This document shows, one piece after another, positions 1 to 5,195 of a stretch of 5,437 nucleotides of DNA. Source of the DNA: an uncultured Selenomonas sp. (GTDB lineage Bacteria; Bacillota; Negativicutes; Selenomonadales; Selenomonadaceae). Made by a program: the position numbers and the translations under genes. How positions within the stretch are numbered: the first letter of the stretch is position 1; the number at the start of each line of letters is the position of its first letter. The notes beneath the pieces are model-generated. The model ran no database searches. It was not told where the DNA came from and saw only the letters and a list, made by a program, of their open reading frames with translations. The stretch lies in NCBI GenBank assembly GCA_905373085.1, contig CAJPRR010000146.1, positions 1 to 5,437 on the forward strand. The letters are read 5' to 3'.

Positions 1-114
1 CCATTGAAGATGCTTACACCCATTGAAGATGCTTACATCCATTGAAGATGCTTACATCCATTGAAGATGCCTATATTTATTGCGGATATGTGCAACCATT
101 AAGGAGGCATATAC
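1..114. repeat. 19-bp tandem repeat array, truncated by window start
   Basis: Consecutive 19-base units start at 1, 20, 39, 58, 77 and 96. The consensus is CCATTGAAGATGCTTACAT. Units 2 and 3 are identical, unit 1 differs only at its last base, and unit 4 differs at two bases. Unit 5 matches 10 of 19 positions and unit 6 matches 13 of 19, so the array decays rightwards. This looks like the eroding edge of a minisatellite whose body probably lies to the left of the window. The period is not a multiple of three, and all three + frames meet a stop by base 45, so the array is not coding, although an upstream gene could end inside it. The unit length is in the range of replication iterons, but no other origin feature is visible. 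Units 5 and 6 could be chance. Confidence 0.85.
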
Positions 115-131
115 CCCTAAAGATCGTGTTG

Positions 132-169
132 GAGGAGATTGCAATGTCTTGTAGTCTCCTCTTTGTTTA
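132..169 (+). terminator. possible intrinsic terminator of an upstream transcript
   Basis: An 11-bp stem pairs 132-142 with 151-161 around an 8-base loop. It includes two G-U pairs and an uninterrupted GAGGAGA/TCTCCTC outer half. TTTGTTTA follows immediately, as expected of a Rho-independent terminator reading rightwards. It would end a transcript coming from left of the window or through the repeat array. The left arm also contains a Shine-Dalgarno-like GGAGGAG, so the same hairpin could instead sequester a ribosome site for an 18-codon ORF at 144-200; see findings. Confidence 0.5.
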
Positions 170-278
170 TTGTAGATTTAAGCTGCGTTTTCAGATTTAA
201 GAGAGTAGTGATAAATTCGCAGATGTCATCTTGATGTATTTTTCCCTTATTTGTGTTGATCTGGCGGGCTCTGTTTTG
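170..278. other. A+T-rich intergenic stretch, no gene seen
   Basis: Together with the repeat array and hairpin to its left, this makes about 350 bases without a convincing gene. It holds a 9-base direct repeat AGATTTAAG at 174-182 and 193-201, spaced 19 bases apart. It also holds a short perfect inverted repeat AGATG-T-CATCT at 221-231. Neither matches an operator I recognise. The stretch runs into the promoter of the next gene. Confidence 0.5.
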
Positions 279-306
279 TTGACGATTTCTTGCAAGATTG
301 TATACT
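279..306 (+). promoter_or_regulatory. sigma-A-type promoter for the DUF3825 gene
   Basis: The -35 element TTGACG lies at 279-284 and the -10 element TATACT at 301-306, with a 16-base spacer. Transcription would start near 313, leaving a leader of about 35 nt before the ATG at 349. A perfect 10-base palindrome, TCTTGCAAGA, sits at 288-297 between the two boxes, where a bound repressor would block polymerase. No regulator is identified. Confidence 0.7.
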
Positions 307-348
307 TGACACGGTGAATTACGTTTACTTGAGGAGGAGAAATGTTTT

Positions 349-1089
349 ATGAAATTATTTGATTTTGCTTTTTGCTATGACTACGAAAGAAAGATACAGA
401 CTCTTGCGGGAATATGCCCGGAAAAATGGAGCTTTGGCTCAAATTCAGATAATACGATTTTGAAGAATTATATTGAACATACGTTTTCTAAATTACTTGA
501 AGAAGATAAAATATTAGAAACGGATAACTATGCTCTCTTTAATACTGGATTATTCACCGTATATTATGAAGCGATTTTTGCGTATTTTGAAAAAAATAAA
601 AATAGGGATCGTCAAAAATGGTTTTTGAATGGGTTTAATACGTCATATCAGTTGGGCATACTTGATGTTAATGAGTTTCCTCGGCGGGCAAATTATTTTT
701 CTGAACCCGGAGCTCTAGTATTTGATACGAATTGCGATATTGTTCCACAATATTCCCATATATTTGGATCACCTGAAAATTTTCAGCGTCTTCCTGCAAG
801 CGTGAGAGACAGCCCTAATCAAAGACTGCTTTTTGATGGGGCGATTAAAAAAGCTAAAGGCATGATTGATGCGAATTATAAAACGGCTGTCCCTCAATAT
901 TATAAAGGACGTATCCAATTATTGATTCCTATTTGCTTAGTTAGCGAAAGCGCGCCGGATTTAGCTCTTGTCGTAAGTAAGAGCAACGAAGGTAACCGAT
1001 ATCTAGGTCATACGTGTTTGACTTTGGATATGGCATATAATAACGCACGATTGATTGCACGCCCGGATAGCGCTTGGCTCAAGCCGTGA
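349..1089 (+). CDS. DUF3825 domain protein of unknown function
   Basis: A 246-residue protein with no signal peptide or membrane segment, so probably cytoplasmic. I recognise it as a DUF3825-type protein from memory of the family. Landmarks are a YIEHTFSKLLEE helix (41-52), FNTGL (64-68), the PRRANYF segment (111-117), YKTAVPQYY (177-185), IQLLIPICL (189-197), DLALVV (204-209), and the hallmark C-terminal block LTLDMAYNNARLIARPDSAW (224-243). The domain fills the whole chain, so the gene looks intact and stand-alone. The biochemical function of the family is not known to me; relatives are, as I recall, sometimes fused to nucleic-acid-binding domains. The ATG is supported by GAGGAGG at 331-337; an ATG at 342 is out of frame and stops after six codons. 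The gene has its own promoter and terminator and is far richer in A+T than the operon downstream, which suggests a horizontally acquired single-gene insertion. Its adjacency to hrcA need not mean a functional link. Confidence 0.75.
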   Translation: MKLFDFAFCYDYERKIQTLAGICPEKWSFGSNSDNTILKNYIEHTFSKLLEEDKILETDNYALFNTGLFTVYYEAIFAYFEKNKNRDRQKWFLNGFNTSYQLGILDVNEFPRRANYFSEPGALVFDTNCDIVPQYSHIFGSPENFQRLPASVRDSPNQRLLFDGAIKKAKGMIDANYKTAVPQYYKGRIQLLIPICLVSESAPDLALVVSKSNEGNRYLGHTCLTLDMAYNNARLIARPDSAWLKP

Positions 1090-1150
1090 AATTTCCTGAA
1101 AGTATCTTTATGAATTATCTGCTGAGAGCGGAGAAGGATTTTGTCATAAG

Positions 1151-1196
1151 AGCCGCCTGTAATGCTGTAGTGCGTTATAGGCGGCTTCGTTTCTTT
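1151..1196 (+). terminator. intrinsic terminator of the DUF3825 gene
   Basis: A 12-bp stem pairs 1151-1162 with 1175-1186. The outer AGCCGCC/GGCGGCT half is perfect, and the inner half is A/U rich with one G-U pair. The loop is 12 bases. The T-rich tract TCGTTTCTTT follows. It lies 61 bases after the stop codon and insulates the heat-shock operon from read-through. Confidence 0.85.
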
Positions 1197-1260
1197 CGTC
1201 GTCGCGGAAGGTTAGGTGGCATGGAAGCGGAAAACTTTTTCACGAAAGATAAAAAAGATG

Positions 1261-1289
1261 TTGACTTTTTGACTTTTATCGTGTATATT
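1261..1289 (+). promoter_or_regulatory. sigma-A promoter of the hrcA operon
   Basis: The -35 element TTGACT (1261-1266) and the -10 element TATATT (1284-1289) are separated by the ideal 17 bases. Initiation is expected near 1296. The preceding bases (1230-1259) carry A and T tracts resembling an UP element. TTGACTTT occurs twice head to tail (1261-1268 and 1269-1276); only the first copy is correctly spaced to the -10. The operator lies immediately downstream, the classic arrangement for vegetative promoters controlled by HrcA. Confidence 0.85.
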
Positions 1290-1300
1290 CTAGTCATGGG

Positions 1301-1327
1301 TTAGCACTCAAGGCGATCGAGTGCTAA
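1301..1327 (+). promoter_or_regulatory. CIRCE operator, HrcA binding site
   Basis: TTAGCACTC (1301-1309) and GAGTGCTAA (1319-1327) form a perfect 9-9-9 inverted repeat, matching the CIRCE consensus at every arm position. It sits a few bases after the predicted start site, so bound HrcA would block initiation or escape, and the element is also transcribed into the 5' leader. In known systems GroEL promotes HrcA activity and unfolded protein titrates GroEL, which induces the operon. No second CIRCE is present before grpE, dnaK or dnaJ in this window. Confidence 0.98.
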
Positions 1328-1341
1328 CAGCATGAACTACA

Positions 1342-1437
1342 CGCACAAACGTCCACTTTGTGGACATTGTGCGCCGCCCTTAATGAAAGTTAGCCAATCA
1401 GCCTGCGCCCTTCGGGCTTGGCTTCTTGGACTTTCAT
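1342..1437 (+). promoter_or_regulatory. structured 5' leader of hrcA with two hairpins
   Basis: Between CIRCE and the hrcA ribosome site the leader can form two stable stems. The first pairs 1342-1348 with 1367-1373 and 1351-1356 with 1360-1365, with a small internal loop and a UUU loop. The second pairs 1383-1390 with 1430-1437 (8 bp), 1392-1397 with 1418-1423 (AGCCAA/TTGGCT), and 1407-1410 with 1414-1417. Neither is followed by a T tract, so they are not intrinsic terminators. Possible roles are mRNA stabilisation or control of hrcA translation. I recognise no known riboswitch class. Confidence 0.55.
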
Positions 1438-1450
1438 AGTAGACCTTATC

Positions 1451-1458
1451 AGAGGGGG
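1451..1458 (+). promoter_or_regulatory. hrcA ribosome binding site
   Basis: AGAGGGGG ends 7 bases before the ATG at 1466. It therefore selects that ATG over the in-frame TTG at 1418, which lies within the leader hairpin, and over the in-frame GTG at 1460, which is too close to it. Confidence 0.8.
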
Positions 1459-1465
1459 TGTGAGA

Positions 1466-2494
1466 ATGCTTGATGAAAGGAAGCGGCGCATCCTGCAGGC
1501 GGTAGTCGATGACTACATCTCGTCGGCTGAGCCTGTCGGCTCGCGCACTGTGGCGCGGCGTCATGGTTTCGGCGTCAGTCCGGCAACGATCCGCAATGAG
1601 ATGGCGGATCTTGAGGATATGGGCTACTTGGAGCATTTGCACACGTCCTCTGGGCGCATCCCTTCGTCGAAAGGGTATCGCCTCTATGTGGACGATCTGC
1701 TCTCGCCCGCGCCGATTGACGAGCGTGAGAGAGCGTTGATCGACCACTGGTATCGAAAGCGCGTCAAGCGCGTCGAGAGCGTCTTTCAGGAGACGGCGAA
1801 GATCATTTCGCGACTGACGAAGAATCTCGCGCTCGTCTTGGCGCCGCAGCTGGATGAGGCGGCTTTTCGCACGCTGCAGTTTTTGCCGCTTGGCGAGGGG
1901 CGCGTCATCGCTGTTCTGATGACGGACGCGGGCTTCGTGGAGAACCGCGTCGTCAAGATGCCAAAGGGCGCGAGCTTCGAGGATTTCCAGCGCATGGCGG
2001 AGGTCATCAACCGATGTCTGTCGGGCGAGAAGCTTTCCTCCATCGGCACGGCCGCTTTGAAGCGCATACGCGCCGAGGTCATGGACGAGTCGCTTTATCA
2101 GGCGGCAATGGAACTGATTTACGAAGCGCTCGACGAGGAGCGCAAGGAGCAGCGGCTCTATCTCGGCGGCACGACCGAGATGCTTGCGCAGCCGGAGTTT
2201 CGCGATGTGACGCGCGTGCGTGCGCTCCTCTCACTGCTCGAAGAAGAGAACTTCGTCAAAGACGTTCTACAGAAGAAATCGCAGGAGGGGCTCGTTGTCA
2301 CGATCGGCCGCGAGAACGAGTACAGCGGCATCGAGGATTGCAGCATCATTCGCGCGACGTACCACTTGGATGGCGAGTGCTTGGGCACGATCGCCGTCTT
2401 AGGGCCGACGCGCATGGAGTACGGCAAGGCGATGGCGCTCTTGAGATATCTGAACCGCCATATCGCTGCGCTCGTGCAGCCTTTCCGCTGGTAG
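1466..2494 (+). CDS. hrcA: heat-inducible transcription repressor HrcA
   Basis: HrcA binds CIRCE as a dimer and represses the class I heat-shock genes. At 342 residues it has the usual family length. Residues 1-75 form the winged-helix DNA-binding domain, beginning MLDERKRRIL and containing EPVGSRTVARR (22-32), the recognition region SPATIRNEMADLE (38-50) and the HTSSGRIPSSKGYRLYVDDL segment (59-78). The rest is the GAF-like core with its inserted dimerisation segment. Family landmarks there are LGGTTEMLAQPEF (233-245), GRENEY (281-286) and GTIAVLGPTRMEYGKAM (307-323). It is the first gene of the operon it controls, 138 bases after CIRCE, giving direct autoregulation. The start was chosen because it gives the standard N-terminus and has a good ribosome site. 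The open frame continues upstream but has no support there. No defect is seen. Confidence 0.97.
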   Translation: MLDERKRRILQAVVDDYISSAEPVGSRTVARRHGFGVSPATIRNEMADLEDMGYLEHLHTSSGRIPSSKGYRLYVDDLLSPAPIDERERALIDHWYRKRVKRVESVFQETAKIISRLTKNLALVLAPQLDEAAFRTLQFLPLGEGRVIAVLMTDAGFVENRVVKMPKGASFEDFQRMAEVINRCLSGEKLSSIGTAALKRIRAEVMDESLYQAAMELIYEALDEERKEQRLYLGGTTEMLAQPEFRDVTRVRALLSLLEEENFVKDVLQKKSQEGLVVTIGRENEYSGIEDCSIIRATYHLDGECLGTIAVLGPTRMEYGKAMALLRYLNRHIAALVQPFRW

Positions 2495-2513
2495 CGGCAT
2501 AGCATGAAATACG

Positions 2514-2519
2514 AGGTGA
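2514..2519 (+). promoter_or_regulatory. grpE ribosome binding site deciding the start
   Basis: AGGTGA lies 5 bases before the ATG at 2525. The earlier in-frame ATG at 2504 has no purine-rich ribosome site before it, and the later one at 2537 is badly spaced. The 2525 start is therefore preferred, and the ribosome site lies in the 30-base gap after hrcA. Confidence 0.65.
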
Positions 2520-2524
2520 AGGGA

Positions 2525-3157
2525 ATGCCATCATTCATGAAGGATGAGTTGAAGAAGAAGGACGAGGAAAAGCTCGAAGAGATGAAGCGCGAGATCGACG
2601 AGGCGGAGGCCGCAGACGCTGCGGAAGATGCAGCGGACGATGTCCGCGCGGAGACTGCCGAAGGAAACCGTGAAGGTACCGAGGAGGCGGAAAATGGCGC
2701 GGACGATCCTGTGAAGCGTGCGGAAAAGCTTGAAGCCGATCTGGCAGAAAAGGACGCACAGATGCTGCGACTGCGCGCGGACTTCGACAACTTCCGCCGT
2801 CGTTCGGCGAAGGAGCGCGAAGAGCTTGCCGCCGTCGTTACGCAGGGCATCCTCACGGATATGCTGCCGCTCCTCGACAACTTCGAGCGTGCGCTTTTAG
2901 CCGAAGGTTCTGACCTCGACAGCTTCCGCGCAGGCGTTTCCATGATCTACAAGCAGATGACAGAAGCGCTCGCGAAGAACGGCTTGGAGGTCATTGATAC
3001 GAAGGACAAGAAGTTCGACCCGAAATTCCATCAGGCGGTCATGCGCGTGCAGGATCCCGAGAAGGAGGACGATACGATCGAGCAGGAACTGCAGAAGGGC
3101 TACATGGCAAAGGGGCGCGTCATACGCCCGAGCATGGTGCAGGTCGTTTCAAATTAA
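2525..3157 (+). CDS. grpE: GrpE, nucleotide exchange factor of DnaK
   Basis: GrpE acts as a cytoplasmic homodimer that opens the DnaK ATPase domain to release ADP, and it can serve as a thermosensor of the chaperone cycle. From this start the protein is 210 residues. Residues 1-65 are low-complexity, highly acidic and Ala/Glu rich, and probably disordered. Residues 66-110 continue as the long coiled-coil helix with LRLRADFDNFRRR (81-93). The helical-bundle motif MLPLLDNFERAL is at 113-124. The C-terminal beta domain carries the GrpE signature from about GLEVID (153-158) through KFDPKFHQAVMRV (163-175) to LQKGYMAKGRVIRPSMVQV (189-207). It follows hrcA by 30 bases and precedes its partner dnaK by 78. 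An ATG at 2504 would add seven residues but lacks a ribosome site. Confidence 0.96.
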   Translation: MPSFMKDELKKKDEEKLEEMKREIDEAEAADAAEDAADDVRAETAEGNREGTEEAENGADDPVKRAEKLEADLAEKDAQMLRLRADFDNFRRRSAKEREELAAVVTQGILTDMLPLLDNFERALLAEGSDLDSFRAGVSMIYKQMTEALAKNGLEVIDTKDKKFDPKFHQAVMRVQDPEKEDDTIEQELQKGYMAKGRVIRPSMVQVVSN

Positions 3158-3189
3158 GTCAATGAGTCAATGAATCAATAAGTCAAATA
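3158..3189 (+). repeat. degenerate 8-bp tandem repeat after grpE
   Basis: Directly after the grpE stop codon come four 8-base units: GTCAATGA, GTCAATGA, ATCAATAA and GTCAAATA. The first two are identical and the others diverge by two bases each. They form an A+T-rich spacer before dnaK inside a G+C-rich operon. No function is recognised. Confidence 0.75.
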
Positions 3190-3205
3190 GAGGAAACTCT
3201 TTTTA
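3189..3205 (+). promoter_or_regulatory. small intercistronic hairpin with T run, grpE-dnaK
   Basis: AGAG (3189-3192) pairs with CTCT (3197-3200) around a GAAA tetraloop, and five T bases follow. A 4-bp stem is too weak for efficient termination. It may instead be a pause, mRNA-processing or stability site. TATAAA-like bases follow at 3210-3215, but no -35 box is positioned for an internal promoter. Confidence 0.3.
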
Positions 3206-3221
3206 TAGATATAAACATTTT

Positions 3222-3227
3222 AGGAGG
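3222..3227 (+). promoter_or_regulatory. strong dnaK ribosome binding site
   Basis: A consensus AGGAGG ends 8 bases before the dnaK ATG at 3236. It is the strongest ribosome site in the operon, consistent with DnaK being needed in excess over HrcA and GrpE. Confidence 0.9.
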
Positions 3228-3235
3228 AATTCATC

Positions 3236-5098
3236 ATGGCAAAAGCAATCGGCATCGATTTAGGTACCACGAACTCCGTCGTCTCCGTCATGGAGGGCGG
3301 CAAGCCCGTCGTCATCACGAACCCGGAGGGCAGCCGCCTGACGCCGTCCGTCGTCGGCTTCACGAAGACGGGCGAGCGTCTCATCGGCCAGCTTGCCAAG
3401 CGTCAGGCTGTATCGAACCCCGACCGCACGATCGCATCGATCAAGCGTCACATGGGTGAGAAGGACTACAAGGTTTCCATCGACGGCAAGGACTACACGC
3501 CGCCTGAGATTTCGGCGATGATCTTGCAGAAGCTCAAAGCGGATGCGGAAGCCTACCTCGGCGAGACGGTGACGCAGGCGGTCATCACGGTGCCGGCGTA
3601 CTTCAACGACAGCCAGCGCCAGGCGACGAAGGATGCGGGCAAGATCGCGGGTCTCGACGTGCTGCGCATCGTCAACGAGCCGACGGCGGCGTCGCTGGCT
3701 TATGGCGTCGACAAGGGCGGCGAGCATACGGTTCTCGTCTTTGACTTGGGCGGCGGCACGTTCGACGTCTCGATCCTCGAACTCAGCGAGGGCATGGTCG
3801 AGGTCAAGGCGACGAGCGGCGACACGCACTTGGGCGGCGACGACTTTGACCACGCCGTCATGAACTGGATGGTCGAGGAGTTCAAGAAGGAGAACGGCAT
3901 CGACCTCTCCGCCGACAAGATGAGCGCACAGCGCCTGTTGGAGGCGGCGGAAAAGGCGAAGATCGAGCTTTCGAGCATGATGGAGACGCCGATCAATCTG
4001 CCGTTCATCACGGCGGACGCCACGGGTCCGAAGCATCTCGACCTGAAGCTCACGCGTGCCAAGTTTGATGAGCTTACGCACGATCTTGTCGAGCGCACGA
4101 TGGGTCCGACGCGTCAGGCAATGTCGGATGCAGGTCTTTCGCCTTCGGATATCGACAAGGTGCTTCTCGTCGGCGGTTCGTCGCGCATCCCTGCCGTGCA
4201 GGAGGCCATCAAGGGCTACTTTGGCAAGGAGCCGGATCGCAGCGTGAACCCGGACGAGTGTGTTTCCATCGGTGCGGCAATTCAGGCCGGCATCATCGTC
4301 GGCGAGGTCAAGGACATGCTGCTCCTCGACGTCACGCCGCTTTCTCTGGGTATTGAGACCTTGGGCGGCGTTTCGACGAAGCTCATCGAGCGCAATACGA
4401 CGATTCCTGTCAGGAAGAGCCAGATCTTCTCGACGGCAGCGGACAACCAGCCGTCGGTTGACATCCACGTCCTGCAGGGCGAGCGCGAGATGGCTGCGGG
4501 CAACAAGACGCTCGGACGCTTCGAGCTTTCCGACATCCCGCCGGCGCCGCGCGGCGTTCCTCGCATCGAGGTCGCCTTCGACATCGACGCAAACGGCATC
4601 GTGCACGTCTCCGCAAAGGATCTCGGCACGGGCAAGGAGCAGAAGATCACGATCCAGTCCGACAGCGGCATGAGCAAGGACGACATCGACCGCATGGTCA
4701 AGGAAGCTCAGGCACATGAGGCCGAGGACAAGAAGCAGAAGGAGACCGTGGAGATCAGAAACCGTGCCGATTCGGCTGTCTATCAGGCGGAGAAGGCGAT
4801 CAAGGATCTCGGCGACAAGGTCGACAAGGCGAAGGCGGACGAAGTGCAGGCGGCGGCCGACAAGGTCAAGGAAGCGCTGAAGGGCACGGACACGGACGCC
4901 ATCAAGAAGGCGACGGAAGAGCTGGAAAAGCCGCTCTATGAGATGAGCGCGGCGGCGTACCAGCAGGCGGGCGGCCCTGAGGCTGCAGCAGGCGCGGGCG
5001 CAGCTCCCGGTGCAGGTGCGGCGGACGCGGGTGCGAAGAGCGAGGACGACAACGTCGTCGACGCCGAGTACACGGAAGTCAAGGACGACAAGAAATAA
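3236..5098 (+). CDS. dnaK: molecular chaperone DnaK (Hsp70)
   Basis: DnaK binds exposed hydrophobic peptide segments in the cytoplasm under ATP control, working with DnaJ and GrpE. The 620-residue chain is complete. The nucleotide-binding domain (about 1-360) shows phosphate loop 1 IGIDLGTTNS (5-14), catalytic Lys70, NEPTAAS (147-153), phosphate loop 2 DLGGGTFD (170-177) and the adenosine motif VGGSSRIPAVQ (312-322). The linker MLLLDV (361-366) leads into the substrate-binding beta domain, TPLSLGIET (367-375) to about 475. A helical lid (about 478-575) follows, then a Gly/Ala-rich tail (579-600) and the conserved acidic end DAEYTEVKDDKK (609-620). Spacing between Lys70 and the second phosphate loop is about 24 residues shorter than in E. 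coli, the lineage-typical absence of an N-terminal-quadrant insertion. Codons almost wholly avoid TTA, CTA and TCA, which leaves a long antisense open frame. It lies 78 bases after grpE and 97 before dnaJ. Confidence 0.99.
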   Translation: MAKAIGIDLGTTNSVVSVMEGGKPVVITNPEGSRLTPSVVGFTKTGERLIGQLAKRQAVSNPDRTIASIKRHMGEKDYKVSIDGKDYTPPEISAMILQKLKADAEAYLGETVTQAVITVPAYFNDSQRQATKDAGKIAGLDVLRIVNEPTAASLAYGVDKGGEHTVLVFDLGGGTFDVSILELSEGMVEVKATSGDTHLGGDDFDHAVMNWMVEEFKKENGIDLSADKMSAQRLLEAAEKAKIELSSMMETPINLPFITADATGPKHLDLKLTRAKFDELTHDLVERTMGPTRQAMSDAGLSPSDIDKVLLVGGSSRIPAVQEAIKGYFGKEPDRSVNPDECVSIGAAIQAGIIVGEVKDMLLLDVTPLSLGIETLGGVSTKLIERNTTIPVRKSQIFSTAADNQPSVDIHVLQGEREMAAGNKTLGRFELSDIPPAPRGVPRIEVAFDIDANGIVHVSAKDLGTGKEQKITIQSDSGMSKDDIDRMVKEAQAHEAEDKKQKETVEIRNRADSAVYQAEKAIKDLGDKVDKAKADEVQAAADKVKEALKGTDTDAIKKATEELEKPLYEMSAAAYQQAGGPEAAAGAGAAPGAGAADAGAKSEDDNVVDAEYTEVKDDKK

Positions 5099-5114
5099 GC
5101 GCAAGAAGTGACGG

Positions 5115-5152
5115 AGAGTGTGGAGCGTGGAGTTCATGCTCCGCACTCTTTT
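5115..5152 (+). terminator. terminator-like hairpin between dnaK and dnaJ
   Basis: A 12-bp stem pairs 5115-5126 with 5138-5149, with one G-U pair and an 11-base loop. A run of only four T bases (5149-5152) closes it, the first being in the stem. It begins 17 bases after the dnaK stop. The short T tract suggests partial termination or an mRNA 3'-end stabiliser, which would make more dnaK than dnaJ message. TTGACG at 5151-5156 has no matching -10 box, so dnaJ most likely depends on read-through. Confidence 0.65.
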
Positions 5153-5183
5153 GACGATAAAGGACAGGCGCACTGGGCGCTGT

Positions 5184-5189
5184 GAGGTG
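5184..5189 (+). promoter_or_regulatory. dnaJ ribosome binding site deciding a GTG start
   Basis: GAGGTG ends 6 bases before the GTG at 5196. This GTG gives the standard short DnaJ N-terminus, ending just before the conserved RDYYEVLG motif. No ATG is available nearby in frame. Confidence 0.75.
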
Positions 5190-5195
5190 TTTATT

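Noticed and set aside
1..114. CRISPR array
   Set aside because: The units are contiguous with no unique spacers and are only 19 bases long, so this is a simple tandem repeat.
1221..1304. 27-codon ORF across the hrcA promoter, starting MEAENFFTKDKK
   Set aside because: It overlaps the promoter and the first bases of CIRCE, has no well-spaced ribosome site, and would not be made from the hrcA transcript. A longer version starting at 1074 also runs through the terminator hairpin.
1332..1439. 35-codon ORF in the hrcA leader, starting MNYTHKRPLCGH
   Set aside because: No Shine-Dalgarno sequence precedes the ATG, and the region is better explained as paired leader RNA. It could be revisited if ribosome profiling showed initiation at 1332.
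1418..1465. Extended hrcA start at the TTG at 1418
   Set aside because: It would add 16 residues from within the leader hairpin that do not belong to the HrcA N-terminus. The ATG at 1466 has a good ribosome site and gives the standard protein start.
2158..2943. 261-codon minus-strand ORF spanning the hrcA-grpE junction
   Set aside because: Its product is low-complexity Ser/Arg/Ala sequence, the usual antisense image of G+C-rich genes, and it crosses two clear genes on the other strand.
3204..3220. Internal promoter before dnaK from TATAGAT/TATAAA bases
   Set aside because: No -35-like hexamer lies 16-18 bases upstream of either candidate; the A+T richness alone explains the match.
5151..5180. 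dnaJ promoter beginning with TTGACG at 5151
   Set aside because: The bases 16-18 downstream are G+C rich and contain no -10-like hexamer.
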